Assembly (NCBI RefSeq): GCF_022919095.1
Contig: NZ_CP095073.1
Location: forward strand, 1,302,001-1,366,000
DNA: 64,000 bases
Source: Halobacillus salinarum
Lineage (GTDB): Bacteria > Bacillota > Bacilli > Bacillales > Halobacillaceae
Direction: 5' to 3'
The notes under the pieces: model-generated
What the model was told of the DNA's origin: nothing
The model's input: the letters and a program-made list of their open reading frames with translations, nothing else
The model's database searches: none
Program-made: the position numbers and the translations under genes
Shown: positions 45,421 through 54,301 of the stretch, piece after piece
How positions within the stretch are numbered: the stretch's first letter is position 1
How the letters are laid out: each line of letters opens with the position of its first letter

Positions 45421-46809
45421 ATGGCAGTAAAGTATAAGTTTCCAGAGGGATTTTGGTGGGGCAGCGCTACTTCTGCAACACAAATAGAAGGAGCGGCTCA
45501 CGAAGGCGGAAAAGGGATGAACATTTGGGACTATTGGTACAAACAAGAACCGAATCGCTTTTTTGATGAAGTTGGTCCGGAAACAACTTCGGACTTTTAC
45601 CATCTTTATAAAGACGATATTGCCCGGATGAAAGAAATCGGTCATACTACGTTTCGTTTCTCGATCTCTTGGGCGAGGCTGATTCCAGGAGGAAGCGGTG
45701 ACGTAAATGAAGAAGCGGTTTCCTTTTATAATCGCGTTATTGATGAATTGATAGACCAGGAGATTGAACCATTTATTAACTTGTTTCACTTTGACATGCC
45801 GCTGGAAATGCAAGAGATGGGCGGATGGGAAAGCAGGGAAGTGGTTGAGTATTATGTGACGTATGCGAAACAGGCCTTTAACTTGTTTGGGGATCGTGTG
45901 AAAAAGTGGTTTACGTTTAACGAACCGATCGTCCCGGTAGAAGGGGGATATCTTTACGATTTCCACTATCCAAATGTTGTCGACGCTAGCAGGGCTATTC
46001 AGGTTGCCTACAATACAATGATCGCCAGTGCCAAAGCTATTAAAACTTTCCGCTCTACAGACATTCACGAAGGGCAGATAGGGATTATCCTGAACTTGAC
46101 GCCCTCTTATCCTAGGAGCGAGCATCCAGCTGATTTAAAGGCAGCTAACGCCTGTGATCTGTTCTTTAATCGCAGCTTCCTTGATCCGGCCGTTTTAGGG
46201 AAATTTCCACAGGGGTTAATCGCTTTATTAGAAGAGCATGGCCACCTTCCAGAGACAAAGGAAGGAGACGAGTCGCTGCTTAATGAAAATACAGTGGACT
46301 TATTAGGAGTTAATTATTATCAGCCGCGTCGTGTGAAAGCTAAAGAGCACCTGCCGAATCCATATGGTCCATTTATGCCGGATTGGTTCTTTGATCCTTA
46401 TGAAATGCCGGGAAGAAAGATGAATAAGTATCGCGGCTGGGAGATCTATGAAAAAGGAATCTACGACATCATGGTGAATCTTAAAGAAAATTACGGAAAC
46501 ATTCCTTCCTTTATCTCTGAAAATGGTATGGGAGTACAGGATGAAGAGCGTTTCATAGAAGATGGACGCATTGAAGATGATTACCGAATCGATTTTATTA
46601 AAGGGCATTTAAGATGGCTGAACAAGGCGATCCAAGAGGGCTGCAATGCAAAGGGATACCATCTTTGGTCGTTTATGGATAACTGGTCATGGATGAACGC
46701 CTACAAAAACCGCTATGGATTTTTCTCTGTAGATTTGGAAACCAAAGAGCGAAAGCCAAAGAAGAGTGCGTATTTTATTAAAGAGGTTGCCGAAAAAAAC
46801 GGATTTTAA
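45421..46809 (+). CDS. GH1 6-phospho-beta-glucosidase
   Basis: A 462-residue cytoplasmic GH1 enzyme. Acid/base Glu168 is in FTFNEP and nucleophile Glu368 is in ISENGMG. The O6-phosphate subsite is DNWSWMNAYKNRYG, with Ser423, Lys429 and Tyr432. It splits the phosphorylated disaccharide made by the PTS into glucose 6-phosphate and glucose or an aglycone. The start ATG is four bases after the EIIA stop, with AGGAGA inside the end of that gene. A terminator follows. 6-Phospho-beta-galactosidase is less likely given the cellobiose-type PTS. Confidence 0.9.
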   Translation: MAVKYKFPEGFWWGSATSATQIEGAAHEGGKGMNIWDYWYKQEPNRFFDEVGPETTSDFYHLYKDDIARMKEIGHTTFRFSISWARLIPGGSGDVNEEAVSFYNRVIDELIDQEIEPFINLFHFDMPLEMQEMGGWESREVVEYYVTYAKQAFNLFGDRVKKWFTFNEPIVPVEGGYLYDFHYPNVVDASRAIQVAYNTMIASAKAIKTFRSTDIHEGQIGIILNLTPSYPRSEHPADLKAANACDLFFNRSFLDPAVLGKFPQGLIALLEEHGHLPETKEGDESLLNENTVDLLGVNYYQPRRVKAKEHLPNPYGPFMPDWFFDPYEMPGRKMNKYRGWEIYEKGIYDIMVNLKENYGNIPSFISENGMGVQDEERFIEDGRIEDDYRIDFIKGHLRWLNKAIQEGCNAKGYHLWSFMDNWSWMNAYKNRYGFFSVDLETKERKPKKSAYFIKEVAEKNGF

Positions 46810-46825
46810 AAGATTTAGGAGGAAG

Positions 46826-46856
46826 AGGTTCTGAATCAATATTCAGGACCTTTTTA
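46826..46856 (+). terminator. Intrinsic terminator between GH1 and the licR-type gene
   Basis: AGGTTCTGAAT and ATTCAGGACCT arms with a four-base loop and TTTTTA. It separates the PTS operon from its activator gene. Confidence 0.85.
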
Positions 46857-46899
46857 TCCGATTGGCGACGAATAAGAAAAAGAAGTGAGAGGATGCCAT

Positions 46900-48840
46900 G
46901 TGCTGAATTCAAGAATGACCACGATTTTGCGCGAATTAATGGCTGTTGAACATCCCTTAACGAGTACACATCTAGCGAGTAAAAATGGAGTAACTTCAAG
47001 AACGACCCGTAATGATATAAAACAACTGGAAGAAGAAATTTCTGCTTATGGAGCCGTCATTAAACCGATAAGAGGTAAAGGCTACAGGCTTGTCGTTCAC
47101 AATGCCCAGCTCTTTCGAAAATATTTAAAAGATGCTTTTCAAGAGAATAAGGAAGCAGGTGAAAGTCTCCCCATTTATCCAGAAGACAGGGTTCGTTATT
47201 TGATTTCCCGGCTGCTGCTTGCAGAGGGCTACATGAAGTTGGATGAATTGGCTGAAGAAATGCATGTCAGTAAATCGACGATTCAAAATGATTTAAAAGC
47301 AGTGCGCCAACTATTAGATAAGTATGGCATTACCATTGATATTAAGCCTAACTATGGAATGAAGCTTCAAGGGACTGAAATGAGGCTTCGCTTTTGTATG
47401 GCCGAATTTATCTTAGATCGTAATGGGGAAAAGCCACTGAATCAAGATTTAACCATGCACCTTTCTGCGCTCACTAGCGAAGATCTTTCAGATATATGGA
47501 AAATTATGATTGATGAAATTAAAGAGCACGAAATCACTCCGTCAGATATCGCTATTAACAACCTTTATATACACATAGCGATTGCTTATAAGCGGATCCA
47601 GTCAGGTCATCACGTCTCATTGTATAAAGCGAGCATCGAAGAAATTACGAATAAGAAAGAATATGAAGTCGCTGACAGAATCGTCAGCAAAGTTGAATCA
47701 AGGCTTGGAACCACTTTTCCTGAGGAGGAAGTGGCTTATATAGCGATCCATCTCCTTGGAACAAAAATGGTAACGGACAATCATCTTACTGAGAACCGTA
47801 TCGGAGAAGTGCTAGGCAGTGAAATCTATGATGTCACTTTAGAGATCCTTGATAGGATTGAGAATAAGTATCAGCTTGGCATTCGTCATGATCATGAATT
47901 GATTATTGGTCTAGGACTTCATTTAAAACCAGCGGTCAACCGGTATCGATACGGGATGAACATTCGAAACCCGATGCTTGACGATATTAAAGCTAATTAT
48001 CCTCTTATGTTTGAAGCGGCGATTACAGCAGGAGCAGTCCTTGAGGAAGAGCTGGGGATTAAGGTGGATGAAAATGAGATTGGGTATATGGCCTTGCATA
48101 TTGGTGCTGCAATTGAACGGATAAAAATGAACCAAGCACCGAAGCGCTGCATGATCGTTTGTGCATCCGGGGTAGGAAGTGCGCAGCTGCTTAAGTATAA
48201 ACTGCAATCCGCTTTTCCGGCTAAACTTGAAGTGGCAGGGACCACCGAATATTATAAGCTGCCGCAAATGTCTCTGGAAGGAATCGATTTTATTGTCAGC
48301 TCCATTCCAATTTCTGAACCGCTCCCTGTTCCGGTTGTTCAAGTGAATACCATACCAGCAGACAAGGATTTAAGAAACATTGAACATGTACTGATGGAGC
48401 ATGCCTCCAGCCTGCGCCGTTTTATTAATAAGGAGCTTGTTTTTTTACAAAAGTCTTTTAAAAGAAAGCATGACGTCCTTGCTTTCATGGACGAAGCTCT
48501 TCAAAGTAAAAAGCTTGTGGGTAAAGAGTTTCTTTCGTCAGTAAAAGAAAGAGAGGAGGCAGCGCCGACAGAATTCGGTAATTTAGTGGCCATTCCCCAT
48601 CCCATTACTCCGCAGACAGACACGACTTTCTTAACATTCTGCACATTAGAGAAGCCGATTCAGTGGAAAAATCAAAAGGTACAATTCATCTGCCTCTTAT
48701 GTGTGAAGAAAAACAGTACCGAAGATTTGCAATCGATGTATAAAGCACTAACTAAAATTATTGATAATGCTCACCTCGTTGGAAACCTGTTAAAATGTAA
48801 AACATACGAAGAGTTTCAAGCGATACTCGCAAACGAATAG
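46900..48840 (+). CDS. licR: PRD-containing transcriptional activator (LicR/BglG-like)
   Basis: A 646-residue PTS-controlled activator. It has an N-terminal HTH (about 8-60: LTSTHLASKNGVTSRTTRNDIKQLE) and a second HTH/Mga domain (about 70-150: LAEEMHVSKSTIQNDLKAV). Two PRDs follow (about 175-285 and 300-400) with paired phosphorylation histidines (for example HIAIAYKRI, IAIHLLGTK). An EIIB-like domain has Cys in IVCASGVGSAQL (near 425), and an EIIA-like domain carries His in VAIPHPI near 565. I use the GTG at 46900 after GAGAGG. It should activate the licBCA operon when its inducer sugar is transported. Confidence 0.92.
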   Translation: MLNSRMTTILRELMAVEHPLTSTHLASKNGVTSRTTRNDIKQLEEEISAYGAVIKPIRGKGYRLVVHNAQLFRKYLKDAFQENKEAGESLPIYPEDRVRYLISRLLLAEGYMKLDELAEEMHVSKSTIQNDLKAVRQLLDKYGITIDIKPNYGMKLQGTEMRLRFCMAEFILDRNGEKPLNQDLTMHLSALTSEDLSDIWKIMIDEIKEHEITPSDIAINNLYIHIAIAYKRIQSGHHVSLYKASIEEITNKKEYEVADRIVSKVESRLGTTFPEEEVAYIAIHLLGTKMVTDNHLTENRIGEVLGSEIYDVTLEILDRIENKYQLGIRHDHELIIGLGLHLKPAVNRYRYGMNIRNPMLDDIKANYPLMFEAAITAGAVLEEELGIKVDENEIGYMALHIGAAIERIKMNQAPKRCMIVCASGVGSAQLLKYKLQSAFPAKLEVAGTTEYYKLPQMSLEGIDFIVSSIPISEPLPVPVVQVNTIPADKDLRNIEHVLMEHASSLRRFINKELVFLQKSFKRKHDVLAFMDEALQSKKLVGKEFLSSVKEREEAAPTEFGNLVAIPHPITPQTDTTFLTFCTLEKPIQWKNQKVQFICLLCVKKNSTEDLQSMYKALTKIIDNAHLVGNLLKCKTYEEFQAILANE

Positions 48841-48852
48841 GGAACAGGGGGG

Positions 48853-49749
48853 ATGATGTTGGGATTGCACATCGGTATTGATTTAGGTGGAACGAATGTA
48901 AGAGTAGGAACAATTAATGAAAAGGGAGAAATTAAGGAACTTCTGCAAAACACAACGGAAGCTGAAAAAGGGTATGACTATACGAAAAGTAAAATGGTGG
49001 ATATGGTAAGAACTATTCGTGAAGGTCAGGAGATCAGCGGCATAGGGATAGGTGCCCCTGGTCCTCTTGATCCTAAGGAAGGATTGATCCTAAGCCCGCC
49101 TAATCTGCCTGGATGGGATGACATTCCGATTGTTGATGACTTAAGTAAAGTATTTCAAACCAATGTTCGTTTAAGCAATGATGCTAATGCTGCTGCCCTT
49201 GCTGAAGCAAAATTTGGAAGTGGCCAAGGCTATGAAAGTGTATTTTACGTAACGGTAAGTACCGGTGTTGGCGGCGGGCTTGTCGTAAATGGAAATGTCT
49301 TTGAGGGTGCTCAGGGCTACGCAGGGGAAATTGGCAATATGATCCTTAATCCTTATGGATATCAGCAGAGTAATTTGAACCGAGGCTCACTCGAAAGTCA
49401 TGCGAGCGGAACGGCAATTGGTAAAATTGCTGAAGAACGGTATGAGATCAGCGGCGGTGCAGAGGAAGTGTTTCGCCTTGCTCGCACGGGAGATGAGAAC
49501 GCAGCTGCTGTAGTGAATGAGGCGATTGATTATTTAGCCATGGGTCTTGCCAATATTACGCATGTCATAAATCCATCTGTATTTGTGCTGGGCGGTGGGG
49601 TGATGAAGTCAGAAAGCTTAATTCTGCCTCCTTTAAAAGAAAAGTTGAAATCGTATGTCTACCCCGGTCTAGTCCCGGAGATCACTCTGAAACTCGCTTC
49701 CCTTGGCGGAAGTGCAGGTGTCATCGGAGCGGCTTTATTAGCGGAATAG
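48853..49749 (+). CDS. ROK-family glucokinase without zinc-site cysteines
   Basis: A 298-residue ROK kinase, probably glucokinase, acting on the glucose released by the GH1 enzyme. ATP site IDLGGTNVRVG, SNDANAAALAEA and STGVGGGLV are seen. The segment GEIGNMILNP is followed by GYQQSNLNRGSLESHASG. In ROK proteins this position normally reads CxCGxxGCxE and binds structural zinc, but here all three cysteines are replaced (Ser/Leu/Ser). The length and fold motifs are otherwise normal. The ATG at 48853 abuts a GGGGGG tract; ATG 48856 or TTG 48859 would be better spaced. It follows the licR-type gene by 12 bases. Confidence 0.85.
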   Translation: MMLGLHIGIDLGGTNVRVGTINEKGEIKELLQNTTEAEKGYDYTKSKMVDMVRTIREGQEISGIGIGAPGPLDPKEGLILSPPNLPGWDDIPIVDDLSKVFQTNVRLSNDANAAALAEAKFGSGQGYESVFYVTVSTGVGGGLVVNGNVFEGAQGYAGEIGNMILNPYGYQQSNLNRGSLESHASGTAIGKIAEERYEISGGAEEVFRLARTGDENAAAVVNEAIDYLAMGLANITHVINPSVFVLGGGVMKSESLILPPLKEKLKSYVYPGLVPEITLKLASLGGSAGVIGAALLAE

Positions 49750-49762
49750 TTAATTTTTTAAA

Positions 49763-49895
49763 ACAAGGCTGTGTCAGCCATTATAAAATCCGAATGAAGG
49801 TGAACTGGTCAGGCTAAGATTTCACCATCATTCGGATTTTTTATAGCGGATGAACTTCAAATTCTTATAAGGTGGGAGCATGGACGCTTCTCTTT
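49763..49895. repeat. Dispersed hairpin repeat, copy B
   Basis: The hairpin core at 49785-49842 (AAAATCCGAATGAAGGTGAA with TTCACCATCATTCGGATTTT) differs from its own complement at one base. TCAGCCATTATA precedes it, and GATGAACTTCAAAT and TATAAGGTGGGAGCATG follow, as in copy A. The GGGAGG…TCCCAGCC right end is absent. It lies between the convergent glucokinase and lipase-like genes. Confidence 0.75.
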
Positions 49896-49896
49896 A

Positions 49897-51371
49897 TTAG
49901 TGGCCGTACAGCTCCTGCTGTTCATTTACGTAGATCGATTTAACGATGGTGCGATTAAAAGAGAAGTCCTTTGCCGTTTTGCCTAACACATCAATCGTTA
50001 AATTATAGACCCCGCTGCCGTGGGATTCTAAGAAAGTGGTGCTCGACTCATGTAATTGATAGCTTCTGCTTTCCTCAAGGGAGCGGGTTGTATCATTGTA
50101 ATAGTGAACATGGACAATAGCTTTAACAGCTCTTAACGTGGATCTTTCCCGTGAATCGCCGGGATTCAAGCTGAGTTGAAATTGGGGATCTACTTGTATT
50201 TTTACTTCTTTATGCTCCCTGCTATGATAAGAAACGGATAATAAATAGGCTTCCTCTTCTGCCAGCGCACAAAGCACCCATTTTCCAGGGGCTGGATCAC
50301 TGAGTTCAATGGAATGATGAAATGCCCCTTCAAATAAAGTTTCCGAGTCCTGGAAGGTTTGCTGGATACTGAATTCACTGCCATCAGGACCTGTTATCTT
50401 CAGTTGAGGTGAATACGAACTACTGATCCAGTCCACAAACACAGACACCACTCCATCTTCTATGAAAAATTCCTCTTCCACTTCTCCGAGATAATGCCCT
50501 CCATGAAGGTACGTATGGGAAGCAGGGGAGAAAATCGGTTCTAAGGGAGCTTTCTCCAGCGATTCAGGAGGCGTCTGGTCAGATAAATAGGGAATCATCC
50601 ATTCAAATGTTTGGCTTCCTTGCTTCATTTCAAAATGATTCCAATCCTGAACAGCGATTTCTTCTGCGTAAGGCAGCCGGGAGCTTTCGACTGTCACAAG
50701 TCCATCATTAGGACCGTAACTTCTTAAATAGAGACCGCCCCAGTATAAAGAAGTTCCAAAAGCCCCCAGCCTGTGCCGCCTAGCGTATAGAGCGGGTTTT
50801 TTGTAATCAGCGGACTTTCGTCGGTTTTCATGCGGTATTGAGCCATGTAACCTGTTTGCAGGGCAAAAGTGGCGTCATTTTTATTCCCGAGAATTCCGGC
50901 CAGCCATCCTGCCCAATTGCTGTAGGCGAGGTCAGCGAGCGGAGAACCGTGGTGTGGGGAAGAAAGAGTCAACAGTCTTTCTACATACGGAGAGGACTGA
51001 AAATAAATCAGTGCGGATTGAGCATCCACTCCCCCTTTACTGTGTCCGATAACGATAAGAGTTTCGTTAAAATGCTCGTATATTTCCTTGAGCACTTTTG
51101 CAAGTAATTCACCATTCTCCATCATATCCTTTACGGGGTATAAGTCTACGAATGCCGTTTGATAGCCCTGATTTAGAGCTGTTGTGTACATATCGTTATC
51201 TTCCCACCAAGTAGAGGAAGAGCTGTTTAAACCGTGCACAAAGACGAGCGGTTTAGCATGTTCGTTTAGAAAAGAAGGAGTCTTTCCAAGTATCCATTGG
51301 CCGGGATTACTTTGAGGAGCAACGTGTTGAACGGCTATTGAAGCATTGTTTGATCTTACATAATGCTTCAC
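49897..51371 (-). CDS. Alpha/beta hydrolase (lipase/esterase-like), frameshifted
   Basis: A serine hydrolase of about 491 residues. The N-terminal half has FVHGLNSSSSTWWEDN (oxyanion region), the nucleophile elbow GHSKGGVD and LSSPHHGSPLAD. The second half has the acid/histidine region (YGPNDGLVTVESS and DWNHFEM) and then a beta-rich C-terminal domain. The frame breaks at the C run 50763-50767: five are present and six restore WGAFGTSLYWGG. No signal peptide is seen, so a cytoplasmic or unusually exported enzyme is implied. ATG at 51371. Repeat copy B lies just beyond its stop. Confidence 0.75.
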
Positions 51372-51489
51372 TTTGATTCACCTCACAGTTCATATTCATT
51401 TACTTTAATCATAGCTCATCCTGAGTCTTACAAAAAGAAGAAATATGGTATGTTAGCTTATAGAAATTATGTAAAGCAGGTGAACAACC

Positions 51490-51867
51490 ATGAAGGAAGT
51501 TATTTTACTGTTAGCGGAAATTGTCAATACGTTTCATGATCTATTTATCGAATTTTCCAGCCGAATGGGGTGGCAGCTGTCTGATAAAGATTTACACTTT
51601 TGGGTGATTGGCATTTTAGGCGTTGTCGGACTAGTTTTTGTAGATGTTTTGTTTCACGTACTTTCCAAATGGAGCATCTCCGTAATTTCTTTTTTGTTTA
51701 CTCTTTCTATGGTATTTGTCTTCGTTTTTGCTGTAGAAATTCAGCAGAAGATTACCGGGAGGGGAAATATGGAATTCCACGACGCAGCAATAAGTATCAT
51801 TGGTTTCCTTGCTTTTGCCCTGGGGTATTTTTTATTAAGAGGAATTGTAAAGCTGATCAAAAAATAA
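51490..51867 (+). CDS. Membrane protein, unknown
   Basis: A 125-residue protein with ATG after AAAGCAGGTGAA. Three or four hydrophobic segments are seen: about 2-14, 36-58 (WVIGILGVVGLVFVDVLFHVL), 63-84 (SVISFLFTLSMVFVFVFAVEI) and 101-120. A polar loop, QQKITGRGNMEFHD, lies between the last two. No family recognised. It is divergent from the lipase-like gene and followed by a strong terminator, so it is probably transcribed alone. Confidence 0.6.
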   Translation: MKEVILLLAEIVNTFHDLFIEFSSRMGWQLSDKDLHFWVIGILGVVGLVFVDVLFHVLSKWSISVISFLFTLSMVFVFVFAVEIQQKITGRGNMEFHDAAISIIGFLAFALGYFLLRGIVKLIKK

Positions 51868-51882
51868 TTCTTTTCGGAAAGA

Positions 51883-51925
51883 AGCTTGCAGAGAAATTTT
51901 TCTATTTTCCTGCAAGCTCTTTTTG
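51883..51925 (+). terminator. Intrinsic terminator after the membrane-protein gene
   Basis: AGCTTGCAG and CTGCAAGCT arms around an AT-rich loop, then CTTTTTG. Confidence 0.8.
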
Positions 51926-52118
51926 AATAAGTGGAGTCTTTGTAATCAAAAAAACTATACCCTATTTTACAGATAAAAAACTACATAAACACAGGGAACT
52001 ATGTTATTATTAAGTAAATTAATTTAATTAATAAAGTTAGAGTGAAAGTTTAAAAACATTGGCAGTTGGCAATCGTTGGATTTCAAGAAAAACTACATAT
52101 AAAATTGAGGTGAAGCAA

Positions 52119-53276
52119 ATGGAAGAGCTGCAGCAGATCTTTGTACAGACATTTGGAGATGGAGAACATACGAACAGTTTTTTTGCCCCTGGACGTGTCA
52201 ATTTAATTGGAGAACATACCGATTATAATGGAGGGCATGTATTTCCTTGTGCTTTAAGTCTGGGAACCTATGCTATAGCAAGAAAAAGAAATGATGACCA
52301 GGTGAAATTATACTCGATGAATTTTCCTGATCAAGGCGTCATTCTGACCTCTATTAATCAATTGGCTTACTCGAAAGATCAGGATTGGGCGAATTATCCC
52401 CTAGGTGTAGCTTCAGTTTTTAAAGAAGCTGGTTACTCGATTGACACAGGGGTGGAAGTTGCCTTTTATGGGAATATTCCAAATGGCGCCGGCCTGTCGT
52501 CTTCAGCTTCCATTGAGCTTGTCATGGGCGTTATCCTTAATGAGTTGTTCCATCTCGATATAGACCGGGTGGAAATGATAAGGCTTGCCCAGAAAGCAGA
52601 GAACCAGTTTGTGGGGGTGAATTGCGGCATTATGGACCAATTTGCGATCGGTATGGGGAAGCAGGATCAAGCCATACTGCTCAATTGTGAAACGCTCGAT
52701 TATCAGCTGACCCCTATCCAACTTGAAGAAGAAGTGTTGATCATCGCCAATACGAATAAGCGCCGTGGCCTGGCCGATTCAAAGTATAACGAGCGCCGGA
52801 CTCAGTGTGAAGAAGCACTTCGTACACTGAAGCAGGAGCTTAAAGCAGAGACTCTCGGGGATATTACTTCCAGGCAATTTGAAGAGACGAAGCATCTTAT
52901 TAAAGATGAGGCTGTGAAGAAGCGGGCGAAGCATGTTATCTATGAAAATGAACGAACGCTTCAGGCCGTTGAAAAATTGAACTCAGGTGATTTGGCAAGT
53001 TTCGGGCGTCTTATGAATGAGTCACATAGATCGTTACGGGACGATTATGAAGTTACTGGAAAGGAACTGGATACACTGGCTGAAGCGGCCTGGGAATCTG
53101 GAGCGGTCGGGGCAAGGATGACAGGAGCTGGATTCGGCGGTTGTACGATCAATATTGTTAAACAAAACGATGTCCAGTCCTTTATTAATCAGGTAGGAAA
53201 TTTATATCGACAAGAAACGCAGTTGACAGCTGAATTTTATGTAGTAGAAATTGGAGATGGAGCAAGAAAATTATAA
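52119..53276 (+). CDS. galK: Galactokinase
   Basis: Phosphorylates alpha-D-galactose to galactose 1-phosphate with ATP, in the cytoplasm. The 385-residue GHMP kinase has the galactose-binding PGRVNLIGEHTDYNGGHVF (about 25-41), the ATP loop PNGAGLSSSASIEL (about 118-131) and the third motif GARMTGAGFGGCTI. The ATG at 52119 follows TTGAGGTG; a longer frame upstream has no site. First gene of galKET. Upstream (51930-52118) is AT-rich DNA with a TTTACA and a TTAATTTAATTAA palindrome, a possible operator. No galR or galM is adjacent. Confidence 0.95.
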   Translation: MEELQQIFVQTFGDGEHTNSFFAPGRVNLIGEHTDYNGGHVFPCALSLGTYAIARKRNDDQVKLYSMNFPDQGVILTSINQLAYSKDQDWANYPLGVASVFKEAGYSIDTGVEVAFYGNIPNGAGLSSSASIELVMGVILNELFHLDIDRVEMIRLAQKAENQFVGVNCGIMDQFAIGMGKQDQAILLNCETLDYQLTPIQLEEEVLIIANTNKRRGLADSKYNERRTQCEEALRTLKQELKAETLGDITSRQFEETKHLIKDEAVKKRAKHVIYENERTLQAVEKLNSGDLASFGRLMNESHRSLRDDYEVTGKELDTLAEAAWESGAVGARMTGAGFGGCTINIVKQNDVQSFINQVGNLYRQETQLTAEFYVVEIGDGARKL

Positions 53277-53288
53277 GGGGGAAAAGGA

Positions 53289-54278
53289 ATGAGTGTACTA
53301 GTTTGTGGGGGCGCAGGATATATCGGGAGTCATGCTGTGGCCCAATTGCTGGATCGAAACGAAGAGGTCATTGTCGTCGATAATTTACAAAAAGGACACC
53401 GTGATGCAGTCCTGGATGGAGCAGTTTTCTATGAAGGCGACTTACGTGACCAGACGTTTATCAATCGCGTGTTTGAAGAGAATTCAATAGATGATGTGAT
53501 TCACTTTGCGGCGGATTCGCTTGTCGGGGAAAGCGTAGAGCAGCCATTAAAATATTATGATAATAACGTTCATGGAGCGATTTGCCTCTTGAAGGCTATG
53601 GCTGAGCATAATGTTAAAAACATCGTATTTTCTTCAACTGCTGCTGTATATGGAGAACCAGAGCAAATTCCTATCCAGGAAACAGATGCCACCGATCCGA
53701 CGAATCCTTATGGTGAAACGAAGCTTGCCATAGAGAAATTATTGAAATGGGCTGAAAAAGCTTACGAGATACGTTATGTCATCCTTCGTTACTTTAACGT
53801 TGCCGGAGCGGACCCGGATGGAAGAATCGGCGAAGATCATCGTCCGGAAACTCATTTAATCCCTATTATCCTGCAGGTTGCACAAGGAAAACGTGATAGA
53901 ATTATGATATTCGGGGATGATTATCCGACCGATGATGGCACGTGTGTGAGGGATTACATTCACGTCCATGATCTTGTAAATGCTCATCTGCTTGCGATAA
54001 AAAAATTAAACACTAACGAAGTAAGCGGGACTTACAATCTCGGCAACGGCCAAGGGTTTACCGTTAAGGAAGTGATTGATGCGGCCCGTCGAGTGACCGG
54101 TCATCCGATTCCAGCTGAAACAGCGCCGCGGCGGGAAGGGGACCCTGCTCAGCTCGTAGCCTCTTCAGAGAAAGCTAACCGGGAACTAAACTGGAATCCA
54201 CAGCATGCCGAAATGGATACGATGATTCAAACTGCGTGGGATTGGTTCCAGGCCCATCCTGAAGGATACGAAAAATAA
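53289..54278 (+). CDS. galE: UDP-glucose 4-epimerase
   Basis: NAD-dependent short-chain dehydrogenase-type enzyme that interconverts UDP-galactose and UDP-glucose. The 329 residues are standard. The dinucleotide motif GGAGYIGSH is at about 7-15, the catalytic region FSSTAAVYG around 114-122, with Tyr141 and Lys145 in NPYGETK. Further family blocks are LRYFNVAGADPDG and VRDYIHVHDL. ATG after AAGGGGGAAAAGG, 12 bases after galK. Besides the Leloir pathway it may supply UDP-galactose for cell-envelope sugars. Confidence 0.96.
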   Translation: MSVLVCGGAGYIGSHAVAQLLDRNEEVIVVDNLQKGHRDAVLDGAVFYEGDLRDQTFINRVFEENSIDDVIHFAADSLVGESVEQPLKYYDNNVHGAICLLKAMAEHNVKNIVFSSTAAVYGEPEQIPIQETDATDPTNPYGETKLAIEKLLKWAEKAYEIRYVILRYFNVAGADPDGRIGEDHRPETHLIPIILQVAQGKRDRIMIFGDDYPTDDGTCVRDYIHVHDLVNAHLLAIKKLNTNEVSGTYNLGNGQGFTVKEVIDAARRVTGHPIPAETAPRREGDPAQLVASSEKANRELNWNPQHAEMDTMIQTAWDWFQAHPEGYEK

Positions 54279-54301
54279 TAGGAAAGGAAGAGGTGAAGAA
54301 C

